Source: Microvelia longipes (lineage: Eukaryota; Arthropoda; Insecta; Hemiptera; Veliidae). Taken from it: 64,000 nt of DNA. The translations under genes were made by a program, and so were the position numbers. Below, piece by piece: positions 10,360-22,309 of this stretch; position 1 is the stretch's first letter, and each line of letters opens with the position of its first letter. The DNA is taken from contig JACMZG010001908.1 in NCBI GenBank assembly GCA_018340805.1, positions 32,291,513 to 32,355,512 of the forward strand, written 5' to 3'. A model generated the notes under the pieces. That model saw only the letters and a program-made list of their open reading frames with translations. It did not search any database and was not told where the DNA came from.

Positions 10360-12495
10360 TCATGTCGTCTGGTCAATTTCTGTTATTGACCTAATAATCT
10401 TGTGTTACATAGACCGACATGACAATTTTATAAAATTACACCTTTACAAACTAATAAAAAAATTTAATTAATGATTTTAACAAAGGAAATCAAGAAATGT
10501 AGCCTATTTCGAAATTACTGGATTTATTTCGCTTATTAATTTCGCTTTATTTTCTAAATTATTTGTTTTTAACAAAGGAACGTTACCTGTTGGTCTTTAG
10601 ATGGTTAAAGTTTATTATCAGCATTAGTTTTGATTAAATCGTTAGTCATATATAACTTTGTTACGTTTTTCGTCTAATACGTTTGAAAATTTACTAATAT
10701 TGTAGCAATATGCTACTTATATAAACTACTTACTTATGGCATAGACATCATCTATGCTACTGGAAGGCACGGGAGCCGCAAAGCGGCCCTAATGCTCTGA
10801 GCTAGGCCAGCAAGATATATGTTCTTATAAGTATTATATTTTTAAGTTGCTATAACGCATCAAGTTAAAAAAGTAGTATGAATTTGCTACAATTTATTTT
10901 AATTATTATTTATATTATAACTTTCAAAGAAAGGTACAAAATCTATTTTCTCTTTCGTAGAAAAGAGTTGACACGTATTCCATCTAGAATGTCAAAAGGC
11001 ATGGATATTCTAGGTTAAAGAAAATAGACTGAGATATAAACAAGGGTCACAGACAGGGAAACTGTTTATTTTATATAAACAGGTGAAATGTTTTAAACAA
11101 AAACTCATCAATGCATTTGGTTTGAATAAAAAATCAAAAGCTTTTAGTGTCTCGAAAGTCTAGTCAAAACCACAAAAACAACATAAATAAATGAAAGATA
11201 AATCTTTTACCTATATAAAGAAATATGTTATTGCTAACCTGAAGACCTTATTCTCCTTAAAATTAGAAGTATTTTCCAAATTCATGGAACTTCTAGTCTC
11301 CCGTATTTTTAGACGTTTTAGAAAATTTATTATGTTTTACACATTGATTTCGGGTTCCAAAAATTTTGTTACTTCTGGTTTATCATGATTTGATAGTAAC
11401 ATTGTAATTACAAAAAACTAATGTATGCCCTTTGAACTTAATTGCCTAGAGATCCCAAATATTAATGATACGTTATAAATGTATGTGTTTGTTTTAAAAC
11501 TTAAGAATAAAATTGCACCAAGGAAGATGAAAAAATGTATGAACGATTAAAACCTTCTTATAAAGAGATAGACTGAATATATTTTAGAAAAAGACTAGCA
11601 TAGCAGTTAGAAATCTGCAATATGTTTTTAACATACTGCTGGAAAAATTACGAACAATTCTTTACTTTAAATGTATAGACCAATTTTAAAGCACTGCAGT
11701 ATTTTGTTATTTATTATCAATAAAATAAAACAGTTCATTAATTTACTTCATCTCTTGTTTGATGTCGTGTCTAGTTTATTTAATGTACATTCTTTTATTG
11801 AGTTTATTATTATATGGTTTCTTAATTTATGTATTATTTTTTTTCAGGTAATTATAATGGAAGCTTTTAAGGTTAGAATTTTAAATAAGTTCTTATTATT
11901 ATTTTTTGTTCATATAATCATTCAATTAATAGAAATTGAATGATTTCTATTAATTAGTGTGTGTGTGTTCAGTGGGGGTCAGATTGAGCATTAGACGAAA
12001 GTTATTTTTGTTTTCTGCCTTAATTTTTGGCTAAAGAGCATTGATGTATAAAAACATGTTTGTAGGTATGGCGAAACGTGGTATTTTTTACAACACGTAG
12101 TGCCGACACCTGTACCCATGATTCTATGTTTCTCTGCGGGAAATAATAATGAAATAAAAAATCTATTTACTTTAAAGAGAAGACAAGGTACACTAGGAAG
12201 TTAGTGTTGGGACTTGGGAAGAGATGCAGTGAGAAGGAAGGGTTATAAGGTCTAGAGATGATGGAAAATTTATATTTTGATTACTTGGTAGTTGAATTAA
12301 GTGCTAGCTGTTAGCTAGGAGGTCTAGGGGTTTCCAAAGCAAATCAATTAATATTTTCTCTACTTTTACCCTGTTTTCAATTCATACCGATCCCTGAATG
12401 ATACTCGCTATATCGGTGAAACTTTGTTAATTAAAGGATCGATTTATTATTTGATATATTTTTGCTTTCCGGTTGAATTTTATTTTTTCTCTACT
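10360..12495. other. AT-rich intergenic sequence with small motifs
   Basis: No gene was recognised. 10600-10690 resembles part of the family A middle (TTATCAGCATTAGTTTTGATTAAATCG). Around 10776 a CCGCAAAGCGG hairpin resembles family C tails. Open frames at 11191-11388 and 11671-11943 lack recognisable domains. Confidence 0.4.
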
Positions 12496-12499
12496 TATA

Positions 12500-12522
12500 T
12501 TGATAGTATTTAATACTATCAA
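12500..12522. repeat. Perfect 23-base palindrome
   Basis: TTGATAGTATT-T-AATACTATCAA, two 11-base arms around one base. Confidence 0.8.
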
Positions 12523-12680
12523 ATTTTTGGGCAACTAACTAACTAACATATCAAAAAAGATTTTGATATTTTGACACAACTTTACGTAGTATAAAATAAT
12601 ATTAATAATAAACTATGCCTATAGGAATTTCAACTAATATTTATTTTTGAAGACTAAATTGATGTATATAGTCTATTAAT

Positions 12681-12872
12681 ATAGTATAAAATAATAAGCC
12701 ATGGTGACTGAGAAATAAAATAAAACGCCATGGTGACTGGTGACTGAGAAATAAAATAATACGCCATACTGAGAAATAAAATAATACGCCATGGTGACTG
12801 AGAAATAAAATAATATGCCATGGTGACTGAGAAATAAAATAATATGCCATGGTGACTGAGAAATAAAATAAT
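12681..12872. repeat. 29-bp minisatellite array, left
   Basis: Units with CCATGGTGACTGAG and AAATAAAATAATA. One unit has a duplicated GGTGACT and one lacks GGTG. Confidence 0.9.
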
Positions 12873-13711
12873 ACATAAACAATTTCAGATTCTATTTCGT
12901 AATGTGATAAGTGATTTTTACTTGATGGATCTGAATTTTCCTTCTGATAAATTTATTATCTTTTCACTATTTTTTTATAGTTTTTACTAAGTTTTGTCCT
13001 TTCATCGACATTAAGTGTGGTTCATATTTCTCCTATACATTTTTATATGAAAAAAGAAAACATTTTTCTCTCATTTTTCTTAGTCTGTTTTACTAAATAA
13101 AAAGTATGCATTAGATGTGAAATATATATACTTATAGTTTTAAGTTTTTAATGCATTTATTTCCAAAAAAAATGTATTAAAATAATATTTAACCAATAAC
13201 TATATATATTAAAATTTTCTTTATTAGCTAATGTATTATCTAGTGTATTTTAACTTTCATGTTTTTAAAATACCCTTAAACGGCTTTTGTTATTAATTGT
13301 TTCGAATTTTTTTTTCACCTCTATTGTTACTGTTAACACCGTATGAAAGTGATCCATTAAAATCGAATTTTCTATACGTGCTTATTTATTCAATGAATAT
13401 AAATAAGAAATATTAGAAGTTTATGAATACGTAATGTATTTAGTGCAAAAAATACACAGTGCTAGGATCTGCATACACAATGAGGTAGCGTAATCTTCAT
13501 TGTTATTGGATTCTATTAAAAGATGCTCTTAATAAAAATATGCTCAACCTTTTAGCCTAGCTTATGTCAATACATTGACTGTCGTGATATGAATTTTTAT
13601 CTAATAAATATTTAATAAATTTTAAGTTTTTGTCATATTTGAAGAATAATGCTATGAACGCCAATAATACTTATATGCTACATCTTTTAGTATTATTTTA
13701 TTAAATATTTC

Positions 13712-13832
13712 AGTCACCATTGCGTATATATTACTTTATTTCTTAGTCGTCATGGCGTATGATTTTATTTCTCAGTCACCATGGCGTATTATTTTATTTC
13801 TCAGTCACCATGGCTTATTATTTTATTTCACA
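13712..13832. repeat. 29-bp minisatellite array, right, inverted
   Basis: CTCAGTCACCATGGCGTATT-type units, reverse complements of the left array. The inner units are the most diverged. Confidence 0.9.
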
Positions 13833-13839
13833 ATGGACA

Positions 13840-14590
13840 TGGAAACTTTTTGACTTTTTTTTGGACTTTTTGCACGATTTTATTAGGTACAAATTCAGAG
13901 CACGACTACAGATCAAAGTTTATTATTTGCTAGAAATATAGTAGATTATATACAGCAATTTGGAATAAAGGACCACAAAAAGCTGATTCATCGAGAAAAG
14001 TTTGATAAAAAACTGCATGGTTTAGAAGAATTGAGATAAAATATATTTATCTACTAAAAATGTTCACGTTAAATAAACAGTCAGATTTTGTGAGTTCACA
14101 CATTTTTAGCAAATACCATAAATATGCTAGTCAAATAATTTCCGACATATTGTTGTTTTAAATGAACATCGTGTGAAATAGGCAGACTCTTTGTTTTTAA
14201 ACCTAAGAACAGTCAACTCATGTCAGTTTTTGTCAAATTAATTAATTTTTTTTTTTATTATTTTAACTTTCCGTTTATTTTATTATTGTTATAACTTAAA
14301 CTTGGTTTATGTAATTATAGTAAGATAAGGCATCATTAAAACTAAAGCTGATTTATTAACTTTAAAATTATATTACATTAAAAGGTTACAACATTTCTTT
14401 ATCCCTAAATATGTATAAATGATAACTAATTTTCCTTGGTTCTAGTAGATTCTCTAAAGTCATTTATATTATCTTATCAAAAACCTCGTGTGTAGTAATA
14501 TAACTCCCCACCAAGTCTTTGGTACAAAATAGTGGGTGAAATCAACTTTTCTGTCCCACCAAGTCATGTCCGTTTTAGTTGGTAAACGGA
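13840..14590. other. AT-rich intergenic sequence, nothing recognised
   Basis: No gene, RNA or family repeat was recognised. Confidence 0.4.
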
Positions 14591-14599
14591 CCAACTTAT

Positions 14600-14910
14600 G
14601 CTTTACCCAGATAATTATATTGGTCACGTTTTAGCGAATTTTCATAATGAAAAATGACGCTTATGAGGTTGTTCGGATGACGGAAGTTGAGGGGGAGTGG
14701 AGCGAAATCGGTTCCTATTGGCTTCCTGATAACAAAAATATATGTCCGAAAAAAGTTTATAATATAGTATAATTATATATATAATATAGTATATATATAT
14801 ATATGTAAGAGTTTCTACCCTTTCGTATGGCGAACGATAACTCTCGAAGGCGTTCTCAAATTGAAACGAACTTTGCAAACGCGAGATGTTGAGGAGGTTG
14901 CGAGGCCTAT
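14600..14910 (-). repeat. Family C composite repeat, 5' part with TA tract
   Basis: The minus strand reads TTGAGAACGCCTTCGAGAGTTA, a short TA tract (14768-14804), CTCCCCCTCAACTTCCGTCAT, GAACAACCTCATAAGCG and GAAAATTCGC. The same blocks in the same order occur at 39300-39480 and 39860-40160. Confidence 0.6.
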
Positions 14911-14970
14911 TGTTTAAAAAACATTATGACGTCATCAATCAAAGTTATGACGTCATGAAAAAAAAAAATT

Positions 14971-15420
14971 TTGAAACTTGAAATGGCTTTAAAAACAAGG
15001 TATTTTGTGTTAGGTAGACGGCTAGCTGAATCGATTAAGACCGATTTCAGCTCAATCGAACCATCACAAATGGCGCAATCGGTATATATGTATACGTCCA
15101 GGTCAAAGACTTGTACGATTCTGTTGGGTTTAGTAGTGCTAGAGGATGGGGAATAGTAAAAAAGATGGACCTCTACCTCTTGCTCATCCTGGTAACCCTG
15201 CTGTCCCAGAGAGACAGGACAAAAATGGCTTCCACTGAACCACGCCGAGCAAAGCAGGCCCGTAAAAGCGGAAGAACCTCGAAGTAGTCTTTATATGGTC
15301 GAAGTCATTCTAAAACGATTGCGACCGGTTTCAGCTCAATCAGACAATCCTAAGATAGATGGTTCACTCCCGAGTGTAGTAGGAACACTCAATTGACAAG
15401 TTTGTGTTTATGATTTAAGT
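14971..15420. repeat. Unclassified repeat with internal duplication
   Basis: A block of the form CGATT-(A/G)-(A/C)-GACCG-(A/G)-TTTCAGCTCAATC occurs at about 15033 and again at about 15318. Two TATGACGTCAT motifs lie at about 14924 and 14946. The 61-codon frame at 14971-15156 shows no domain. Confidence 0.4.
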
Positions 15421-15834
15421 TGGGGGCCTCATCACTAGAGTCTTGAATAGCGCTAGTAGTAAAAATATATTTGCTCTATCTCTACTAGATTGTGCTGTAG
15501 TATTTTTTTAAAAACAAACACTTGCAATCGTTTAGTAAAAAAAATAAAAGTAAACAAAGATCTATGTAAAAAAATATGTGACAGTTTCACGCTGTCACCA
15601 CTAGACTGTACTACTTGAGCCTCCTGCATCCATCAACTATTTTTTTTTAAATCTTTGAGTGAGCCATCTATGTTAATATTGTTTATCTATGATCCTAAGT
15701 GACGGAAACGGTATTTTTATTTAAAAACAAAAATCATGAATATATTTTGTTTATAATGCTTGTTAGTTTTAATATATAGCATACTATTAATAATAAAGTA
15801 TTAATAAAATCTTAATTAGTAAAATCAAATTTGT

Positions 15835-16045
15835 GACAAAGCCTCTCAGGCCCGCGAAGCGGCCTGTGGAGAGGCTGTGAAAATTCGCTAGTAATGGCAA
15901 AATGCCATGTAACAAAACAATAATGAACAAACACATCATACAAACAACAACAATGTGGCCGCGAAGCGGCCACCGGGAGGCCCCGGCCGCGAAGCGCCCG
16001 GTGGGCTGACGCCGCGTAGCGGCTACGGCCGAAGGCCGTATTTGT
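15835..16045 (+). repeat. Family C GC-rich tail with four to five GCGNAGC hairpins
   Basis: A first hairpin pairs AGCCTCTC with GAGAGGCT around AGGCC-CGC-GAA-GCG-GCCT. Then come GTGGCCGCGAAGCGGCCAC, CCGGCCGCGAAGCGCCCGG, CGCCGCGTAGCGGC and ACGGCCGAAGGCCGT. Homologous copies lie at 38740-38960 and 39505-39635 on minus, and in part at 40127-40200. The strong local GC content stands out against the AT-rich surroundings. Confidence 0.7.
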
Positions 16046-16059
16046 CTATTCCGTCAAAT

Positions 16060-16980
16060 AATACATTTATAATAAGTTTATTTCATTTTATTTTATTTTA
16101 TTTTAAATTTATTTTAAACTAATTATAAAATAATTAGTTTATGTAAATTTCAAACGTCCCAATTGGTTATAAAATCAATTAAGCTCTTCAAGAATCGATA
16201 GTTTCTTACTCATTCATAGTTCCAATATTTTATTGCGAGAATAAGTTCTGATGTTCTCCTATAATATTTGTTATTTAATTATAAATAAATAAATTTTTAT
16301 ATATGCTACTATTATATAATGAAGTTTTATTCTTAATTATTGTGTTAAGCTCTATAATTAAGAGTAACTTGCATACAGTGAATATACTAAAGGTGTTTTG
16401 TATTATATTACATATTTACATATATTGTATGTTTCTCACACTTGAAATTATATAACTTGTAACTTATTTTTTCACTTAATTCACGAGTTGATACTATTAG
16501 TCAACTATAGTATAAGTATAAGACAAATGAAAATACTCGTCAAGATGAGAGTTTTCGTTCGCAATGTTTTTCTTAGTTATTATTTTATGACTGATGTTTT
16601 GCAATTTTTCTTTTGTTTAATTACAAACAATAGACACAAATGTAAATGAATTCTTATTGCTGTAAAGGTGTCTATTTTTAGTTATTTTACCTCTTTTTGG
16701 TTTGGTTCGGAAGTTTAAAAGTTTCCAAACTGGGTACGTTTTGTAATTGGACATGACTCTTTAAGAATCGTAAAATGATAGGTAAAAGCTTATAGTTTAG
16801 CCTTTCCTAGCCAATCGCCTTTTCTATTCGATATTACTCAGTGCTACTGTTTCTCTTTCTTCTTGGTTTATAATCTATGTTTTCGGTTTGTTTAAATATA
16901 TTTTCTATTTTTACTTCGATTATTTTTAATTTTCCTCATGCGTTTTCCGCTGATATGTAGAGAAAGTATTTTAACTGCAA
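16060..16980. other. AT-rich intergenic sequence, nothing recognised
   Basis: A TTTTATTTTA stretch at 16090-16120 is low complexity. No gene or family repeat was recognised. Confidence 0.4.
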
Positions 16981-16984
16981 AAAA

Positions 16985-17745
16985 ACCGAAATGAGGTGAT
17001 TTTAAGACCTCTTAAGTTGTTTTCACAATGTGGTCTGTCTGTATGTGTATTATCTTGCCTATTATCATCATATCCACCAGTGTATTTATGCTAAAGAGTT
17101 AAAATTTGTGCAAAATCAATCTTTAGTTCTAATTATGCTATCCGGAAAATATTATTTTATGACGTCCCTCAATAATGACTCATCAAAAATTTCGACATAT
17201 ATAAAAACACGGAACATTTTTGTTCAGTTTAAGATTTAACACGCACGTAGTAATATATAGGACAAACATATGTGCTACGTTTCAACTCATTATCAGTATT
17301 AGTTCGTTTTTTATCGAATGACTTGAATATACGTTTTTTCAAAAATTGTTTAAGTTTTTTTTGAAAAAGCGAAAATAATTTAATTGAGTTGAAATTTGTT
17401 ATAAGTATATTCCTTCCTTATAAAGTATATTCCGTATAAAGAATATAGGTATATAAATATATTCCTTTATGTAATTAATATGTATGTATATACTAAGTTC
17501 CGCTTCAATATGGCAACGATTGAAGATCAGAAAAGTAAATTATGTTGACCGGCGTCAGTGCGTGTTCGGTGTTTTTATCGAACGAGGTCAGTGCCTGGAT
17601 GGGTGTCCTCTGGGAATGAAACGAATGTATCTACTGTTTAATAACGAAGGAAGCGAGTACGATGATGTGTTACAGTACAAATTTGGTGATTTGTATATTC
17701 TGAGAACGAGCGAAGCTATTACAAAGACTTTTTACTTTTAAAACT
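16985..17745 (+). repeat. Family A composite repeat, body through 5S-like part and tail
   Basis: Order: a body start resembling GAAACCGGGATG, a TGTCTGTATGTG tract, GCTAAAGAGTT, GCTATCCGGAAAATATT, TATGACGTCCCTCAATAATGAC, the 5S-like block (17555-17625) and hairpin-tail words (GAAGGAAGCGAGT, GAGAACGAGCGAAGC). It is one of the most complete copies. The 85-codon frame at 17484-17741 lies within it and is not treated as a gene. Confidence 0.65.
17555..17625 (+). ncRNA. 5S-rRNA-like segment in family A
   Basis: GAGGTCAGTGCCTGGATGGG followed by TGTCCTCTGGGAAT matches the second half of 5S rRNA (the region of the internal control C box). The part upstream of it is rearranged. This is a derived retroposed segment, not a 5S gene. 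Confidence 0.6.
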
Positions 17746-17749
17746 ATGT

Positions 17750-18640
17750 AATAATAGGTATAGTTGAATTTAAGATGGTTTATTACAGTTTTAACTCTTT
17801 TTAATCTCGAGTTTTTTTAAGAATAAAAACCCAAAAATCTTGAAAATCTTAAACATATCTAATTTTGTAAAGAATTTGTTAGGTCGTGATCATTTAACTA
17901 TGGTAATGTGTTTTCATAATTTTGTAATAGTTCGTGATAATATCTTGCCGGTACATATTCACTTTCTATACCACGTCCCGTGTCTTCTACTACCATTATC
18001 TATTTATTAATGTCATCTTCTGTTTTTAATTCTACTGGAAAAACAACGCTATTAATTACATGAGATACAGCGATTTTCTGAAAGCTATTAAAGATAGTTT
18101 TCATCACGTCATCTGGTTTTACTTTCTTCTAGTGACTGATAGACTAAGATAATGAATCTATTTTTAGAAATTAGATTTTTATTTGACGTCTTTTATAAAA
18201 TTATAGATCACTTTTTACTTATTATAATTTTATTTTTGTTTTGCTTCTCTGCCTTGTTACAAGAGGGGAAACAATTACATATCGAAGCAATGTGTACTCT
18301 CTTTTTTTATCAAATGTCGACGTTTCAGCACCTATAGTTTATAAGTTAAAAACAATTGGTATTTTTATATTTTTTATTGGTATTGGTATACAAATGAAGC
18401 TCACAGAGAGGAATAACTAATTTTGGAATTAACCTAACGCGGTTCGCTAAAATGACGTATTTAAACTTTAATAAAATCATGGAAGTAATTATTTGATAAA
18501 AATTGTTTCTAATGATGTTTTGTTATACTTGCCGAAACTTAATATATACTTATTTATTATGTGGAGGGATATATTTGTACTTATTTTTATCTTAATAGGA
18601 TTATGTTTCGATTAAAAAAAATGTTGTACTTATAATGATA
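17750..18640. other. AT-rich intergenic sequence, nothing recognised
   Basis: The 61-codon frame at 18152-18337 is F, L and I rich without a recognisable domain. Confidence 0.4.
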
Positions 18641-18644
18641 AAGG

Positions 18645-18935
18645 GATGAAACTTAGCACACAGTTTAATATACTACGTATTATATACGTGCGTGGTTAAT
18701 CTCAAACCGATCCACATATTTTGCAACGTTTATGAACTAGAAATTTTTGATGAGTCATTATTGCGGATTAATGACGTCATAAAAAAATCATTTCTTGATA
18801 ACAGACAGAAAACTTTGTGAAAACCACTTTAGGATGCCTTAAAAACACCTGAAATTCTGGTAACATCCCGTTTTTGGATTTTTTTGCTAACAAAATATTT
18901 TCCCATTATACCTATAGTATACATAAGGAAAAATA
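18645..18935 (-). repeat. Family A composite repeat, head and body
   Basis: Contains TGATGAGTCATTATTGCGGA, TTAATGACGTCAT, GTGAAAACCACTTTAGGATG and the head fold at about 18898-18930. The 7-bp hairpin GTCATTA/TAATGAC around TTGCGGAT is well preserved here. Confidence 0.65.
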
Positions 18936-18957
18936 AAAATAGCGTTGTATTAAATTT

Positions 18958-19320
18958 TTGATAATATATACAACAAAAGAATGGACTTCTTCTCTACGAT
19001 ACTGTATTGTTTTTAAAGCTTTATTTTCGTATAACTATATTGAAGTTTTATTTTGCACTCTTGAGTATTATATCAATTTTATCGAGCCCTCTTCTAATTC
19101 CCTAAGGCACTATATGACTATACTAAACCTTTTTCAAAAAATGATTGCTTTCTATTGGGTCAGTAAAAAGTTTTTAACAACTCTTCTAGCTCTGCAATAT
19201 TTTTGTTTTGTTGATTTTGTTACAATACATCTTCTATTCATGCAATTTTTATTCCACTTTATGTATATATTTTTTAAAATTATAATATTTTTTTTTTTTT
19301 TTTTTTTTTTAGATAGATAA
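18958..19320 (+). other. Longest non-BEL open frame (120 codons), probably spurious
   Basis: The translation is rich in F, I, L and Y, ends in a poly-F run made by an uninterrupted T tract (19290-19310), and has no recognisable domain. It contains hydrophobic stretches that could pass for membrane segments, but base composition alone explains them. I do not call it a gene. Confidence 0.3.
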
Positions 19321-19461
19321 CCCTATCTAAAAAGCATTTATTTTATCACATGCCCATTAAAAATATTACATGTGTTATTAGATAAAACACTTCTAAAAGG
19401 ACGTGAATTTTAATATTGACTTTTTAATATATAGTCAGTGCAAAAAAGGAAGTAATTCATA

Positions 19462-19462
19462 T

Positions 19463-19496
<34 letters not shown>

Positions 19497-19539
19497 ATAT
19501 ATATATATTATATTATATATATATATATATTATATATGG
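19462..19539. repeat. TA microsatellite, interrupted
   Basis: Alternating TA with ATTAT interruptions. Confidence 0.9.
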
Positions 19540-19769
19540 CAATAATTAATTAATATGTTGGATTATATTAATTAATATAACTCTTTTATTAAAAATATAA
19601 TAATAAAATAACAATGTGTATTAAAATAAATGAATATAAATTATGAGTATAAATAATAATAAGTAATTAATTGAAATAGAATAAATTGAAAGGATATAAG
19701 TATGAATCGATAGATGGTGGTATTTTTAATGAAAATTTAAAATATTTTATTTGAATAAATCAAAATCAA

Positions 19770-20180
19770 TGGAATTGAGTGAATTTAGAAATAGTGGGAA
19801 TTTCTGTGAAAATGGATAAATTTGTTGGAGACCAAATCTCTTCTTGGTCAATAACGTCTAAGCTTAAGTGTTCTGCTTTCTTTCTCAAACAGAGAACATC
19901 GAAATATAAGATGGGTCCAATGTTGGGAGACGTTTTGTCACAAGGAAGCAGATGGGTCTGGGATAATTTTAATCTATGCAAGATATAGACTTATTAGATC
20001 CATGTCGGCGGAAGGCCTGAGTTAATTTGTCAAGGTTATCTTTAGGTCAACACGTCTCCTTTGAAACAATAGTGGCGGAAAAATTCTTGGTCCATGAGCC
20101 ATATCAGAAGAACTCCACATTTCTTCCATTTGTTAAAAAGAATAATTTTGGTCTCAAACTTTAGTGTGGACTTAGGGATA
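19770..20180. other. Higher-complexity segment of unknown nature
   Basis: It is less AT-biased than its flanks and open for about 70 codons on both strands at the same place (19779-19988 plus, 19766-19981 minus). Neither translation resembles a family I know. It could be a decayed element or an exon fragment; I see no clear splice sites that would decide. Confidence 0.3.
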
Positions 20181-20189
20181 GAAGATAAG

Positions 20190-21310
20190 ACAAAATAAAA
20201 TTATATTTATTTTATTTTAATACTATAATACTTTTTATTTGCTATTCAATAAAAATTCTTCCATGTGTACTATTATTTGTTTTTAATTTTCCTTAAATTG
20301 TTATATTTTTTATAGATAAACTTCATTTTTTGTTAATTATTTTTATTTATTTATGTTTTCATTTACAAAGCCTGCTTGACATATATTTTATATTTTTATT
20401 GCTTAATAATTATTGAGTCATTCCTGTTGAAAATTTATAATACTTCAATTCTAAAATCTTTAATCAATAAAAAAATATACTTTAATACTAAAATTTGTAT
20501 ATATTATTTAGGTAAAAAGAACCTTTTGTTTTTTATTATTATTTTGTATTAATTGGTTTTACTGCTTTCTATATTCTTTACCATATTAGTTATCATATTT
20601 GGTTAATAATTCATAAAAAAATTAAAATTTGTTAACATACATTGTTGTCTATCTTTTCTTCATCCTATTGTATTATAAAAATACCAGGTAAATATTGTTT
20701 TTGAAAAAAAAATCTTGTTTTTGTAAAAGTTACAAATTGCAATGCCATACATTCATTGTATTGTCTAGATCCAAAGAAAAATATTAAAAATGTTTAGAAA
20801 ATAATAATAAAATGGAGTTTGTTTTGATGTTGGGTACTTGTAAAGTGGAATATTTGTTCCCTTTATATATTATTAGTTTGTTTCTATTTAATTTTATACC
20901 TGTGTGTGCTGTTATTATCACACACGTCAAAGTTGTCTCGTTTTTTGCTAAAAAGAATATAAATTAGGAGTTCCTTTGTATTTTTTTCGTGATAAAGGGT
21001 TGTGACAGAGTTTTTGTTAGTTTTTCCTTTGGCTTAAAAGTTTTTCTTTTTAATGAAAAACTTTTTATTGTGTGTCAAATTTTTTACAACTCAATGGAGT
21101 TTTTTTTTACAATTAAATTTGTTATGTTCAAATTTATGTTGGCGTCATCTTTTAATCAATATCATTATTGTATTATATATTTATCGATATTATGTGACAA
21201 AAGAAAATTTATATTATTTACCATGTTAAAAATAAATATCTAATATTAGATATTACATCAATGATATGTAAAATAGTTATTCATCTATAGTTAGTTCATT
21301 TAAAATAAGT
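20190..21310. other. AT-rich intergenic sequence, nothing recognised
   Basis: The 84-codon frame at 20989-21243 is F and K rich with no domain. No family repeat was recognised. Confidence 0.4.
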
Positions 21311-21317
21311 TTTTATT

Positions 21318-21535
21318 TATACTTTTCCTTATTTACACCATTGGTATATAGGAAAAGTATTGTGTTTGCTATTTTTATATTCTGAGGACGTTTTCTTTTT
21401 AACGGCTATTGAGTTAATTATTAATTATTATGAAATAATTAAAATAAAGCATTATTAAAAATTGTTGTAGAACTAAAGCTATAGTTCAGTCTCTATATAT
21501 CATTTATTTCTGAGGACGAGCTAAGATTAGGATTC
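21318..21535 (+). repeat. Family A, internally deleted copy
   Basis: The head (TTTTCCTTATTTACACC...GGTATATAGGAAAAG, then TATTGTGTTTGC) is followed closely by tail pieces (TTCTGAGGACG twice), so the body and 5S-like segment are missing. Two GATTCGATATACCTG-type words at about 21530 and 21680 suggest a further local duplication. Confidence 0.5.
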
Positions 21536-21539
21536 GATG

Positions 21540-22230
21540 TACCTGTGTCTCATTTCTTGGTATATATGTATGTATTAAAATCTACATACTCAATAGTGAT
21601 TAGCCATGATACTCATTGATTGGTTAGTTAGTAGTTAACTGGTATTTTTAGCTGCTGTAATTTCTAACATAGCTCTAGGATTCGATATACCTGCATCTCA
21701 TTTCTGCTAAATATGTTTTATAATCTATACATACTTAATTCTGATTAATTACGATACTTATTACTAACTAGTTCGTTAGTAACGGTTATTATTTTTAAGT
21801 TATTTTTTTAATGAGTTATTAAAATATTAATTGTTAAGTATTATATGATTTTGAATGAGTATTGTTAAGTATTAATTGTGAAAACAATACCTTAGGTAGC
21901 TAATTATGAATCTCTACTGCTCACCTGAAACATATAAAAAAAAAAAATATTAATTTTTTTGTAATATATAAATCTAAATAATAATAAATATATTTTCCTT
22001 CTCTAATATGTATCTAAAATGAGGTTTACGAGAACGATATATAATTTTTCTTATTGAAACGCGATTAATTAGATACTGATTGTAAAAATTTAAATGTAAT
22101 GTGCTCTTTCAAAGTACATTTCTGGCTGTATAGTGCTTTGATTACAATCGATTTTATAAAAATTTAAATATCTAAACATTTTAAATAGAAGGAAGCATTA
22201 TTCGTGCTGATACGTTTGAATGTATTAGAG
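21540..22230. other. AT-rich intergenic sequence with one duplicated block
   Basis: 'AGGATTCGAT(G/A)TACCTG' occurs at about 21530 and 21678 with similar following text, indicating an old ~145-bp duplication. Nothing else was recognised. Confidence 0.35.
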
Positions 22231-22234
22231 CATT

Positions 22235-22300
22235 GTTGGAATTATGATGGCCTTATATTAGGTTGAAAGTCATCTGCCCATAAATTAGAGAGACACATTC
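22235..22300 (+). repeat. Degenerate family B end
   Basis: TTATGATGGCC...TAGGTTGAAAGTC and a following TTAGAGAGAC match the foldback ends at 30 kb and 37 kb. The first core bases are altered (ATTATGA in place of CTGATGA). Confidence 0.5.
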
Positions 22301-22309
22301 CTATTCTTA

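Larger units (their letters stand above)
12681..13838. mobile_element. Foldback-like element with inverted minisatellite ends
   Basis: The left end (12681-12872) holds about six units of GCCATGGTGACTGAGAAATAAAATAATAC-like sequence. The right end (13712-13832) holds about four units in the opposite orientation. The outermost unit at both ends reads AATAAGCCATGG, while inner units read TACGCC or TATGCC, so the ends mirror each other in unit order. This resembles Drosophila FB elements, whose long inverted ends are built of short tandem repeats. The ~840-bp middle is AT-rich with no convincing ORF. I could not identify a target-site duplication, so the boundaries are approximate. Confidence 0.55.

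Noticed and set aside
12641..12882. Two overlapping minus-strand frames with repeated HHG and YFIS words
   Set aside because: They are translations of the 29-bp minisatellite in different frames.
17555..17625. Functional 5S rRNA gene
   Set aside because: Only part of 5S is recognisable, it is rearranged, and it is embedded in a dispersed repeat with no T-run terminator in place.
18748..18790. Hammerhead-like TTGATGAGTCA in family A body
   Set aside because: The stem is pairable (GTCATTA/TAATGAC), but no GAAA follows and the next bases are GTCAT, so the core is not a hammerhead.
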